A stretch of 42,617 nucleotides of DNA from an uncultured Clostridia bacterium (GTDB lineage: Bacteria > Bacillota > Clostridia > Oscillospirales > Acutalibacteraceae). Positions 29,144 through 36,934 of the stretch are shown piece after piece. A model generated the notes under the pieces. It was not told the origin of the DNA and ran no database searches. It was given only the letters and a program-made list of their open reading frames with translations. Location of the stretch: assembly GCA_946186665.1 (NCBI GenBank), contig CAMHOE010000020.1, forward strand, positions 1 to 42,617, in the 5' to 3' direction. A program made the translations under genes and the position numbers. Each line of letters starts with the position of its first letter. Position 1 is the stretch's first letter.

Positions 29144-29824
29144 TTACACCCCTTCCACGATTTTGCCGTCACGGATATGGATTATTCTGTCAGCTTCTTT
29201 TGCGATCTCCATATTATGGGTTATCATAAGTATTGTCTGACCGAAGGTCTTGTTTGTCATTTTCAGTATACTTACGATATCATCTGTAGCCTTAGTATCG
29301 AGGTTGCCTGTAGGCTCATCCGCAAGAAGGATAGAGGGGTCATTTATTATAGCTCTTGCAATAGAAACTCTCTGCTGCTGACCGCCGGAAAGCTGGTTCG
29401 GAAGATTTCTGCGCTTATCCTCTATGCCGAGTTTTGTGAGGATATTATCAAGCTTTTCCTTATCGACTTTTTTACCGTCAAGGTCCGCCGGAAGAGTGAT
29501 GTTTTCCTCTGCTGTAAGAATCGGTATAAGGTTATAGAACTGATAAACGATACCTATCTGACGTCTGCGGAAGATAGCGAGTTTATCGTTATTCATTGTA
29601 TTTATCTCATTGCCGTCAATAAATATCCTGCCGCTTGTAGGTCTGTCAACTCCGCCGAGCATATGCATAAGTGTACTTTTACCGCTGCCGCTTGCGCCGA
29701 CTATTGCAACAAACTCACCTCTCCGGACGCTGAAAGAAATATCATCCACAGCATTAAAAGCGTTCTCTCCTGCGCCGTAGGTTTTTACAAGGTTTTCAGT
29801 TCTGAGTATCTCAACATTCTCCAT
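29144..29824 (-). CDS. ABC transporter ATP-binding protein (MacB/LolD/BceA type)
   Basis: 226 residues from the ATG at 29824, chosen over a GTG at 29833 that has its ribosome site almost touching the start. Walker A GASGSGKST (43-51), Q loop YQFYNLIP, signature LSGGQQQRVSIARA, Walker B ILLADEPTGNLD and H-loop ITHN are all intact. It powers the adjacent FtsX-type permease. The upstream region holds a possible -10 (TATAGT, 29919-29924) and a pair of direct repeats. Confidence 0.94.
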   Translation of the reverse strand: MENVEILRTENLVKTYGAGENAFNAVDDISFSVRRGEFVAIVGASGSGKSTLMHMLGGVDRPTSGRIFIDGNEINTMNNDKLAIFRRRQIGIVYQFYNLIPILTAEENITLPADLDGKKVDKEKLDNILTKLGIEDKRRNLPNQLSGGQQQRVSIARAIINDPSILLADEPTGNLDTKATDDIVSILKMTNKTFGQTILMITHNMEIAKEADRIIHIRDGKIVEGV

Positions 29825-29851
29825 ATTCTCCACTCTCCCAAATATTATTTT

Positions 29852-29924
29852 GCAGTCGTCCTGCTCATTCCCGTATCTGAAAACTTACCGCAGTCCTCCT
29901 GCTCATTTCCATATTTTAACTATA
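29852..29924 (-). promoter_or_regulatory. Direct repeats and possible promoter upstream of the ABC operon
   Basis: Two ~25-bp direct repeats with consensus GCAGTCSTCCTGCTCATT on the plus strand start 38 bp apart (29852 and 29890). They lie between a -10-like TATAGT (29919-29924, weak -35 TTTAAA) and the ATPase start. They could be an operator for the nearby response regulator, or a plain tandem duplication. Confidence 0.4.
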
Positions 29925-29948
29925 CCCCTCCAAAATGACTTTAAAGTG

Positions 29949-30275
29949 ACCGGCAGCGCAGAGCCTGCGCTCCCGATTCGCGCACTCTGATATTCTGACC
30001 AATACTTTTCCTGCCCGCGATTGACGGCGCAGATTTGTAAGACAATATTCCCCATCCGCCGGCGCAGCCTGAGGGCTGCTGTTTCGGCTGTTCTTTCCGG
30101 ACACACAGTATCTTCTCTTTCTCAACTTTATGCGCCTGCATATTCCAATGTTCAATGTTATGCTGCAAAACTATAGACGTGAACAGGAATAGCCAAAGCG
30201 CACCTTTAGGTGCGTGACGCGGACGGTTCAGACAAAAGCTTATGCGTTGTTAAGTTGTCCTGTGCGGTCACGCAC
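29949..30275 (+). repeat. Modular structured repeat, copy 6
   Basis: Hairpin AGCGCAG-agc-CTGCGCT (29955-29971) followed by CCCGATTCGCG (29972-29982). GCCCGCG at 30013-30019 replaces GTCCGCG. A GCAGCC/GGCTGC hairpin lies at about 30065-30080. The core (30171-30275) has stem GCGCACC-ttta-GGTGCGT (30198-30215), the most divergent stem in the family yet fully paired. Ends in GTGCGGTCACGCAC at 30262-30275. Confidence 0.85.
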
Positions 30276-30491
30276 CGGCGCAGCCTGAGGGCTGCTGTTT
30301 CGGCTGTTCTTTCCGGACACACAGTATCTTCTCTTTCTCAACTTTATGCGCCTGCATATTCCAATGTTCAATGTTATGCTGCAAAACTATAGACGTGAAC
30401 AGGAATAGCCAAAGCGCACCTTTAGGTGCGTGACGCGGACGGTTCAGACAAAAGCTTATGCGTTGTTAAGTTGTCCAGTGCGGTCACGCAC
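30276..30491 (+). repeat. Tandem duplication of 216 bp (copy 7)
   Basis: Repeats 30060-30275 with one visible difference (AGTTGTCCTG against AGTTGTCCAG near 30259/30475). It ends exactly at the terminal hairpin (30478-30491), five bases before the TelA terminator stem. Confidence 0.9.
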
Positions 30492-30530
30492 AAAAACGGC
30501 AGCACTGAGAAAGTTTTCTCAGCACTGCCG
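30492..30530 (-). terminator. telA terminator
   Basis: A stem of about 16 bp with a 2x2 internal mismatch pairs 30497-30512 with 30515-30530. On the minus strand it is followed by TTTTT (30492-30496). It lies about 100 nt past the telA stop. Confidence 0.85.
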
Positions 30531-30591
30531 GTATAAACATAGCTTACTATAATTCGTTTTTGATTTATCAAAAACGCACCGCCATTATTCA

Positions 30592-30615
30592 TTTTTAAGT
30601 TTTCAGTCTTCAGTA
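30592..30615 (-). repeat. Heptamer tract
   Basis: On the minus strand it reads as units resembling CTGAAGA, CTGAAAA, CTTAAAA, close to those at 14723 and 23360. It ends about 12 bp from the telA stop codon. Confidence 0.7.
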
Positions 30616-30627
30616 TTAATTAATTCT

Positions 30628-31788
30628 TCAGAGTGTTCCGCTTTCAAGCTTGTCGAGTTCGGCTTCACGGGCTTCCATTTTGAGGATGCGCTTTTCACCT
30701 TCGTCTGCAAGAGCACGGAATTCAGCAATAGTGTTCCTCATGTTGGGAAGGGCTTTTGCTTTGTATTCGGTCACGGAATCGAGAGCTTCAAAGGTGTCGG
30801 CAAATGCACTTCTGAGAGTATCTACGGAAATGTTTGTCTCCATTGCCTGCTGCTGAATGGTGGCGCCCTGTTCCTTAAGCATTTTTGCAGTTGCTCCGAT
30901 AAGCTTGTTGGTGGCTTCATTTACGGCGTTTACTTTTTCAAGTACGATCTTCTGGTTGTAAAGTGCGCTTGCTACAGTCACGGCTATTCTGAGGGCTGAT
31001 ACTGTAACGTTCTCTGCGCGCTCTACCGCACGGATAAGCTCACGGTTGTTGCGGCGGACTATTTCCATAGCGATTATGCCCTGCATATTTACTGCCTGCA
31101 TCTGCTGCATATCCATGACCTTCTGGCGCAGCGGGAAGAGTACCTCTTCCTCTACGAACTTTATACGCTCCTCGTCTGCATTCTCTACCTTAGCTTTCTC
31201 TATTGCGGCAGAGATAGACTCGTCCATCTGCATACCAAGCTCTATCTGCTGGCTGAGCTTTTTGGTCAGGTCACGAAGTGCAAGCTGCTCTACTTCAAGA
31301 GTTGTGTTGTCGTGCTTGAGCACCTGCTTGCCTCTGCCCAGAGACTCGATAGTCTGCGCAATGATAGTATCCGCTCTTTCAAATTTTGCAAAGTAGTTTC
31401 TTATGGGGTTGAAAAGCTTGCCTATAGGGCTTTTCTTTGCGAAGTCTATGCCTGAGGGGTCAAGGTCCTTCATCTGTAACTGAAGCTGTGTAAGACCGTT
31501 TACCACCTCGCCGTTTTCGCCGCCCATACGGCTCAGGTCAACAAGGCGAACATTGAGAAGCTCGTTCTTGCTGGTGGATTTCTCTACGATATCCGTACCA
31601 AAGTTGTCGATAGATGATACTATCTCTCTCCTGTCCTTGAGTGAACCCAGGTCAAAGGTGAAAAGCTCATTTGTATTGCCGTCTGCTACCTTACTCAGCT
31701 GTTCTTTGGTTTCCGGCGCAGGCGCAAGCTCCTCCTTCACTTCTTCTTTTACGGTTTCCACATCGGGCAGGTCCATTGAAAATGCCAT
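30628..31788 (-). CDS. TelA/YaaN family (toxic anion resistance) protein
   Basis: 386 residues, predicted soluble and almost entirely helical with long coiled-coil stretches. The middle region (FAKFERADTIIAQTIESL, HDNTTLEVEQLALRDLTKKL) and the AVTVASALYNQKIVLEKVNAVNEATNKL region match the TelA family (PF05816). Family members are linked to tellurite, antibiotic and antimicrobial peptide tolerance, but the biochemical role is not established. Strong ribosome site CAGGAGG. It follows the VWA/solute-binding gene and the XpaC-like gene on the same strand. In Bacillus, XpaC and a TelA homologue (YaaN) are also adjacent. Confidence 0.9.
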   Translation of the reverse strand: MAFSMDLPDVETVKEEVKEELAPAPETKEQLSKVADGNTNELFTFDLGSLKDRREIVSSIDNFGTDIVEKSTSKNELLNVRLVDLSRMGGENGEVVNGLTQLQLQMKDLDPSGIDFAKKSPIGKLFNPIRNYFAKFERADTIIAQTIESLGRGKQVLKHDNTTLEVEQLALRDLTKKLSQQIELGMQMDESISAAIEKAKVENADEERIKFVEEEVLFPLRQKVMDMQQMQAVNMQGIIAMEIVRRNNRELIRAVERAENVTVSALRIAVTVASALYNQKIVLEKVNAVNEATNKLIGATAKMLKEQGATIQQQAMETNISVDTLRSAFADTFEALDSVTEYKAKALPNMRNTIAEFRALADEGEKRILKMEAREAELDKLESGTL

Positions 31789-31960
31789 AATCTTGTCCTC
31801 CTGTTTTTATATTTTTTAGTATTTCCCGTTCATTCAGTAAGCTGATTTAAACAAAATGTGTCAGCAGTCAGTTTAAAGTATATTCCACGAAGGAATTGAT
31901 ACTATTCGTTTTTGCGCCACATAGGTGCTTCCTGCGGAAACTCAGCAAAAACCCATAATC

Positions 31961-31990
31961 ATTCCACTTTCCACTTTCCACATTCCACAT
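31961..31990. repeat. Heptamer tract, units TTTCCAC/ATTCCAC
   Basis: ATTCCAC, TTTCCAC, TTTCCAC, ATTCCAC in succession, ending 14 bp before the 3' end of the VWA gene. The rest of the 215-bp gap to telA shows only a weak degenerate copy of the AAGGGCACTTCCTAC repeat near 31920-31940. Confidence 0.85.
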
Positions 31991-32003
31991 TTAATAAATG
32001 ATA

Positions 32004-33704
32004 TTACATCTCAGAATTGAAGAGGTTCTTAAGCTGATAGATAATATCATCGCTTGCGGCGTTGATAGTAGCTGCCTCGTTTATCTCTGAAATCTTTTTA
32101 AGGGCGTCAATGTTTGCATTGTATCCTATGGTATATATCGGGACCTCATAGGAGCTTATAACAGCTTCGATATCGTGGAGCGTCAGACCTACGTTCTGTT
32201 CGCCGTCACTGAGCAGGAATATCATTGGTTTGGCGTCCGGATGTTCCTCCATAGCCTTGTTTATCATATCCAGAGCTACAACGATAGCGTCATAGGTAGC
32301 AGTCTGTCCTGTGGCATTCAGATCCTGAACGGCACCCTTGAAGTATGCCTGCTGGTTCAGGTCGAACTGTGCAATAGGAAGGTTCACATATACCTTGTTG
32401 CTGTAGGACACGAGACCGATATAGTTATCTTTATTGATGTACTGCATGGAGTTGATAAGAGATGTTTTCAGTGAATTGATAGGCTCACCGTTCATGCTGC
32501 CTGATATATCGGCAACAAACACCGCAACGATAGGTTTGCCGCTGTCCTTGTTTTCTTTGTAGAGCTTCTGCGCCTGAAGAAGTACGCTTCCGCTGATATC
32601 GTCAGGCAGTTCGCTGACGTACTTTTCATTCTTATTGAAGCCGCATTCCTCTGCGTGTGCCTGTGCGCTGTCGGTAAGACAGTATTCACAGAATTTTTTA
32701 AGCACTTTAAGCTCATCGCCGCTGAGTCCGTTCAGGGCATATACAGGGTTATCATGTCTTACTCCGAAGGGAGTGAACACATAACTTGACTGTAATGTGG
32801 GGTCATTTACATACAGCTGGTATTCCATTACCATTGCATCCAGCGAACCGGACTCCGCTGCTGTACGCATTTGCAGGGTATTGTAGGATACCATCGGAAC
32901 ATTTTCCTGAAATGCTTTGAAGCCCTCTATTGCTGTATCGCTGAGCAGGTCGTCACTGTCGTAGGTATAAAGGGTGTTCACAAGGAAGTTCAGACCGGTA
33001 GAGCTTACAAAGGGGTTTGTATAGCCCATAGCTATCTCACCGTCTGCCGTTGCCTGAGAAACTACTTTCATATTTACAGAACCGTACTTGTCTATTATCT
33101 GGTCATACTTACTTTTTGAGAGAAGTATTCCGGCTACGTTGCCTGCAAGCTTCTTTTCCACAAGCTCTGTCTTTACTCCGCTTGCTTCAAGCATACCGCC
33201 CCAGAATTCATTAGAGGGCGATATAGCTTCGGGGACGTATTTTCCGGACTTGATATAGTCAAGCGCAAGACCTGACGATACCGAACGAATAGACACAGAT
33301 ATAGTCTTGCCGTCAATATTGTAGTTCTCGCTGTTGAAATCCTCTGCAACATCATTGAGCCAGCCGTCTGTTCCTGTGCCTGCCTTTTCGGGAGATGAGA
33401 ATATTTCCACATTTATCTGACCGCTGCCCTCTACGCTGAGGGGATAGCCGCTGATATCCGGCAGCTCTTCCTCATCAGAGAGGATATCCTCATCGCTTAT
33501 AGCAGCCTTTTTCGCGTCCACATTCTCCACCTTGACTGAACCAAGAAGCTCACTGAGCTTTTTCTCTGCTTTTTCTGTGGTTATCTCTTCCTCTGTTTTG
33601 CCTAAGTCCTGAGTCAGTGTAATTCCCAGGAATACACCGCCGAACACCAGCAACGCAATAGCGACAAAAATTATTGCCTTTGTTCCGTTTGATAATCTTG
33701 ACAT
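32004..33704 (-). CDS. Lipid-free membrane-anchored solute-binding + VWA domain protein
   Basis: 566 residues from the ATG at 33704, chosen for its AGGAGGTACATT ribosome site; the frame is open to 33758. An N-terminal signal anchor (about 9-32) is followed by a periplasmic-binding-protein-like domain (about 65-330). A C-terminal VWA domain (about 370-566) has the MIDAS motif DISGSM and later Thr and Asp positions (NATGQTATYD, FLLSDGEQN). The fusion of a substrate-binding fold with VWA is known in Firmicutes, often beside TelA. It may bind a ligand or protein outside the membrane and act with metal-dependent adhesion. No lipobox cysteine is seen. Confidence 0.88.
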   Translation of the reverse strand: MSRLSNGTKAIIFVAIALLVFGGVFLGITLTQDLGKTEEEITTEKAEKKLSELLGSVKVENVDAKKAAISDEDILSDEEELPDISGYPLSVEGSGQINVEIFSSPEKAGTGTDGWLNDVAEDFNSENYNIDGKTISVSIRSVSSGLALDYIKSGKYVPEAISPSNEFWGGMLEASGVKTELVEKKLAGNVAGILLSKSKYDQIIDKYGSVNMKVVSQATADGEIAMGYTNPFVSSTGLNFLVNTLYTYDSDDLLSDTAIEGFKAFQENVPMVSYNTLQMRTAAESGSLDAMVMEYQLYVNDPTLQSSYVFTPFGVRHDNPVYALNGLSGDELKVLKKFCEYCLTDSAQAHAEECGFNKNEKYVSELPDDISGSVLLQAQKLYKENKDSGKPIVAVFVADISGSMNGEPINSLKTSLINSMQYINKDNYIGLVSYSNKVYVNLPIAQFDLNQQAYFKGAVQDLNATGQTATYDAIVVALDMINKAMEEHPDAKPMIFLLSDGEQNVGLTLHDIEAVISSYEVPIYTIGYNANIDALKKISEINEAATINAASDDIIYQLKNLFNSEM

Positions 33705-33720
33705 AATGTACCTCCTTTTA

Positions 33721-34491
33721 TCAGTTCTTATAGAACTTTGTCTGCTCGATAAGAGCATTTATTTCCTGAATTGCTGCGATATTCTCCATGCCCTGTTCAT
33801 CAAGGTCATCAAGCTTTGATATCTCCAGAAGCAGACCGTCAAGCTTTATGAGTATATTTTCGTTTGTCTCACAAAGCCCCCTGACATATTCTATATGTTC
33901 GCTGTATATCTTCATCTGTGTATCAACAGACTTTGATATTATGCCGGTGCTTCCGTAAGTCTGCGACTCCCTTATCTTGTCCGTGAGGTTCCTGTAATCC
34001 TTATAGTCAAAGATAAGAAGTCTGTTTATCATCTTCTTGACGTTGTTATAGAACAATGCCTGCACTGAGTCAATGCCGTTCTGAAAACGTGTGTAGGTCA
34101 TTTCCTGCGGAGTAAAGTACTGCTCCAGAATATTATCCAGCGCCCTGTCCTTATCAAGGAGCCTGTATATCTGCTCTATGGCAACGCGTATTTCCTCCTC
34201 AAAAACCCCCTTGCCCCGTCTCTCTTCAAGGGCGTCTATATAATCTCTCGGCTGCATTGTCTCATTTCCCTTGAGAAGCGGCAGCGGCTGTGCGGCAGGC
34301 TCGCTGAAAAGCAGAGTATAGTTGCCGTATCCGAATGCTATAAGGCTCATAGCTATGACCGTAACTGCCAGTGCTGTTGTTATCGCACCGCCTGCAAAGT
34401 CAAGACCCACAAGTCCCTTAGAAAACATTATAACATCCACAAGAGCGATACCGAGATTAAGAAGCAATATTTTTAGCGCGCGGCTTTTCAT
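33721..34491 (-). CDS. XpaC-like membrane protein (5-bromo-4-chloroindolyl phosphate hydrolysis family)
   Basis: 256 residues. Two membrane segments lie near the N-terminus (about 7-24 and 32-53), followed by a helical cytoplasmic domain. Topology, size and position upstream of a TelA homologue match XpaC-type proteins; the assignment is by these features, not by an obvious motif, so it is tentative. Ribosome site GGAGGGG. It is the first gene of the three-gene unit ending with telA, with a good promoter at 34594-34622. Confidence 0.6.
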   Translation of the reverse strand: MKSRALKILLLNLGIALVDVIMFSKGLVGLDFAGGAITTALAVTVIAMSLIAFGYGNYTLLFSEPAAQPLPLLKGNETMQPRDYIDALEERRGKGVFEEEIRVAIEQIYRLLDKDRALDNILEQYFTPQEMTYTRFQNGIDSVQALFYNNVKKMINRLLIFDYKDYRNLTDKIRESQTYGSTGIISKSVDTQMKIYSEHIEYVRGLCETNENILIKLDGLLLEISKLDDLDEQGMENIAAIQEINALIEQTKFYKN

Positions 34492-34530
34492 TTACGGCAC
34501 CCCTCCATTTCATAAAATAATGACACATAC

Positions 34531-34622
34531 TCCCCCACATATAGAGACGGGGGACTTCTTGCCCATTTAGGTTAAAGCAAAGCGACTATAATAATTTTAC
34601 TATCATGTTCAGAATTTGTCAA
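34531..34622 (-). promoter_or_regulatory. Promoter and leader hairpin of the XpaC-like/VWA/TelA unit
   Basis: On the minus strand TTGACA (34617-34622), 17-bp spacer, TAAAAT (34594-34599). The leader of about 95 nt holds a G+C-rich hairpin, TCCCCC/GGGGGA (34531-34554), with a 12-nt loop. The U-tract needed for a terminator is absent. Confidence 0.7.
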
Positions 34623-34727
34623 TAAAATATAGTTTGACCGACAATGTAAAATAATCGGAAACTTTACACTTTTCACTGCAAAAAATATTCTGCCCCATCT
34701 GTAGCGTTTTTTCACACAAGCTGCAAA

Positions 34728-34757
34728 AAAAGGGAGCCAAATCATGGCTGCCCTTTT
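34728..34757 (-). terminator. rnf operon terminator
   Basis: Stem AAAAGGGAGCC/GGCTGCCCTTT with a 7-nt loop, on the minus strand followed by a run of T. About 70 nt past the rnfB stop. Confidence 0.85.
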
Positions 34758-34786
34758 GATATGGAACGCGGCAAAAACATACCGAC

Positions 34787-34824
34787 ATTCCACTTTCCAC
34801 TTTCCACTTTCCACATTCCACATT
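34787..34824. repeat. Heptamer tract, units TTTCCAC/ATTCCAC
   Basis: Five units: ATTCCAC, three TTTCCAC, ATTCCAC, then ATTT. It ends at the base next to the rnfB stop codon and has the same sequence as the tract at 31961. Confidence 0.9.
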
Positions 34825-35649
34825 TTATACGCGGTGCATTCCGCTGAGGTCGGATATCATGATGCACTTTGTGGTACAGTTCTTTGCGCATACGCCAAAA
34901 TCCGGACAGTCTGTGCATTTCTCGTAGTCTATCACTGCAACATTGTCCACTACCTTTATAGCGCCCTGAGGACACACCCTCTCGCACTTCTTGCATCCGA
35001 TACATCCGTTTGTGCATACTTTTCTTGTAAGCGCACCCTTGTCCTTGTTGCTGCACGTAACAACTACCTTCTCAACGTCAGCTACAAGTGAGATAAGGTG
35101 ATTAGGACAGGTCTTTGTACAAATTCCGCATCCGATACAAGCCCTTTGATTCACTCTTGCGACCCCGTCAACTATACATATTGCGTCCTGAGGACAGGCT
35201 TTCATACAGTCGCCCAGTCCCAGACAGCCGTATGTACAGCTGCCCTTGCCGCCGTACATAAGCTTTGCAGCCTTACAGCTCTCTATGCCCTTGTAGTCAA
35301 CTTTATCCTGAGTCTTGCTGCAATCTCCGGCACAGTGTACTACAGCTACCTGCTCCACTACGTCCGCAAATTCCACACCAAGTATCTCACTGAGCTGCTT
35401 TGACACAGCATCAGCACCCGGAACACAAAGATTTGTGGGAGTGTCAGAGCTTTCGCAAAGTGCCTTTGCATAGCCGTCACAGCCTGCAAAACCACAGGCT
35501 CCGCAGTTAGCTCCCGGCAGACATTCACGTATAACGGGGAAACGCTCGTCCTCTTTTACTGCCATGAGCTTTGAAGCTATCACAAGCATCGCAGCGCATA
35601 TTATACCTATTACAACAACGGATACTACCGCTATAAGTATTTGTTCCAT
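34825..35649 (-). CDS. rnfB: Rnf complex subunit RnfB
   Basis: 274 residues. N-terminal membrane anchor (about 5-27), then the [4Fe-4S] motif CLPGANCGACGFAGC. Several further ferredoxin-type cysteine clusters follow: CLGLGDCMKACPQDAIC, CIGCGICTKTCP, CIGCKKCERVCP, and CTDCPDFGVCAKNC near the end. RnfB is thought to accept electrons from ferredoxin and pass them to the other subunits of the ion-pumping ferredoxin:NAD+ oxidoreductase. Last gene of the operon, 15 bp after rnfA. Confidence 0.95.
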   Translation of the reverse strand: MEQILIAVVSVVVIGIICAAMLVIASKLMAVKEDERFPVIRECLPGANCGACGFAGCDGYAKALCESSDTPTNLCVPGADAVSKQLSEILGVEFADVVEQVAVVHCAGDCSKTQDKVDYKGIESCKAAKLMYGGKGSCTYGCLGLGDCMKACPQDAICIVDGVARVNQRACIGCGICTKTCPNHLISLVADVEKVVVTCSNKDKGALTRKVCTNGCIGCKKCERVCPQGAIKVVDNVAVIDYEKCTDCPDFGVCAKNCTTKCIMISDLSGMHRV

Positions 35650-35664
35650 CTTTCAGCACCTCCG

Positions 35665-36255
35665 TTACGCAAACAGGTTTTCTATAACGCCGCCAAATCC
35701 CATGAAGGAAAGGGAGGTTATAGAGGCTGCTATAAGCGTTACAGGCAGACCCTTGAAGCTTTCGGGGATATCGCTGCCCTCTATCGTAGAGCGCACTCCT
35801 GAGAACATGACCATCGCAAGGAAGAAACCCAGACCGCTGCCGAGCGAGTTTACCATAGACTCCACAAAGCTGTAGCCCTCGTCTATATTCAGTATGGTAA
35901 CGCCAAGTACCGCACAGTTAGTCGTGATAAGGGGCAGATATACACCCAGTGACTTATGAAGCGCCGGCATATATTTTTTCAGAACTATCTCGACCAGCTG
36001 CACAAGAGCCGCTATGACAAGTATGAAAACTATTGTCTGAAGATATCCCATATCGTTCGGGGTAAGAAGAAATGTCTGTATCGGCCATGTCACAGCAGTT
36101 GCTATGAGCATTACGAATATTACCGCAAGGCTCATGCCTGTTGCGGAATCAAGCTTTTTGGATACTCCTAAAAAGGGGCATATTCCTAAGAATTTTGAAA
36201 GCACATAGTTGTTGATAAACACCGCCGAGAGCAGTATGATAATAAGCTTAGTCAT
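35665..36255 (-). CDS. rnfA: Rnf complex subunit RnfA
   Basis: 196 residues, six predicted TM helices. Starts MTKLIIILLSAVFINNYVLSKFLGICPFLGVSKK, with the conserved NNYVL-x-FLGxCPFLG pattern whose Cys contributes to the intramembrane iron site, paired with RnfE. Its start overlaps the rnfE stop by 8 bp, indicating coupled translation. Confidence 0.96.
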   Translation of the reverse strand: MTKLIIILLSAVFINNYVLSKFLGICPFLGVSKKLDSATGMSLAVIFVMLIATAVTWPIQTFLLTPNDMGYLQTIVFILVIAALVQLVEIVLKKYMPALHKSLGVYLPLITTNCAVLGVTILNIDEGYSFVESMVNSLGSGLGFFLAMVMFSGVRSTIEGSDIPESFKGLPVTLIAASITSLSFMGFGGVIENLFA

Positions 36256-36934
36256 TCTCTGCCGCCTCCTTTACATCTCCGCAGCCTGCCTTGCCGCAGA
36301 TCTCAGCCTGAGGACAGCCTGCGCATCCGAACTCAGTCTTTTTGGGCTTATGCTTTGCGAATTTGTTCATTGCCGCAATAAGCAGACCGAATACGAAGAA
36401 GCCGCCCGGTGCCATTGTAAGTATGGAAACATGGTTATCTATCAGCACAGGTATCTCGATACCGCAGAAGGTACCGCTGCCGAAAACCTCACGGATAGTC
36501 GCCATCAGGCAAAGGGCAAAGGTAAAGCCAACGCCCATTCCCAGTGCGTCCACAGCCGAGTCAAACACCTTGTTTTTATTTGCGAACATTTCCGCTCTGC
36601 CCAGTATGATACAGTTAACAACTATCAGCGGAAGATAAATTCCCAGAGCCTTGTCAAGGTCCGGCAGATAAGCCTTTACAAGCATCTGCACCGCCGTTAC
36701 AAGTCCTGCGATAAGCACGATATAACATGGTATGCGCACCTTGTCCGGTATTACCTTTCTCAGCGCGGAAATCAGTATATTTGAGAACAGCAGTACGATA
36801 GTTGCCGCAGCTCCCATTCCCAGAGCATTTATAACGCTTGTGGATGTGGCAAGGGTCGGACAGGTTCCAAGTATCAGGACAAGAACAGGGTTTTCCTTGA
36901 TGATGCCCTTTGTGAAATTATTCAAGGTTTTCAT
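36248..36934 (-). CDS. rnfE: Rnf complex subunit RnfE
   Basis: 228 residues, six predicted TM helices, homologous to RnfA. Conserved ENPVLVLILGTCPTLATS near the start holds the Cys expected for the membrane iron site. It carries an extra hydrophilic C-terminal tail with a cysteine cluster (GCAGCPQAEICGKAGCGD), not needed in the core family and possibly a metal site. It overlaps rnfG by ATGA. Confidence 0.94.
   Translation of the reverse strand: MKTLNNFTKGIIKENPVLVLILGTCPTLATSTSVINALGMGAAATIVLLFSNILISALRKVIPDKVRIPCYIVLIAGLVTAVQMLVKAYLPDLDKALGIYLPLIVVNCIILGRAEMFANKNKVFDSAVDALGMGVGFTFALCLMATIREVFGSGTFCGIEIPVLIDNHVSILTMAPGGFFVFGLLIAAMNKFAKHKPKKTEFGCAGCPQAEICGKAGCGDVKEAAEND

Noticed and set aside
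29903..30168. Three overlapping minus-strand frames of 67-79 codons
   Set aside because: They fall inside the modular repeat, whose other copies do not keep these frames open.
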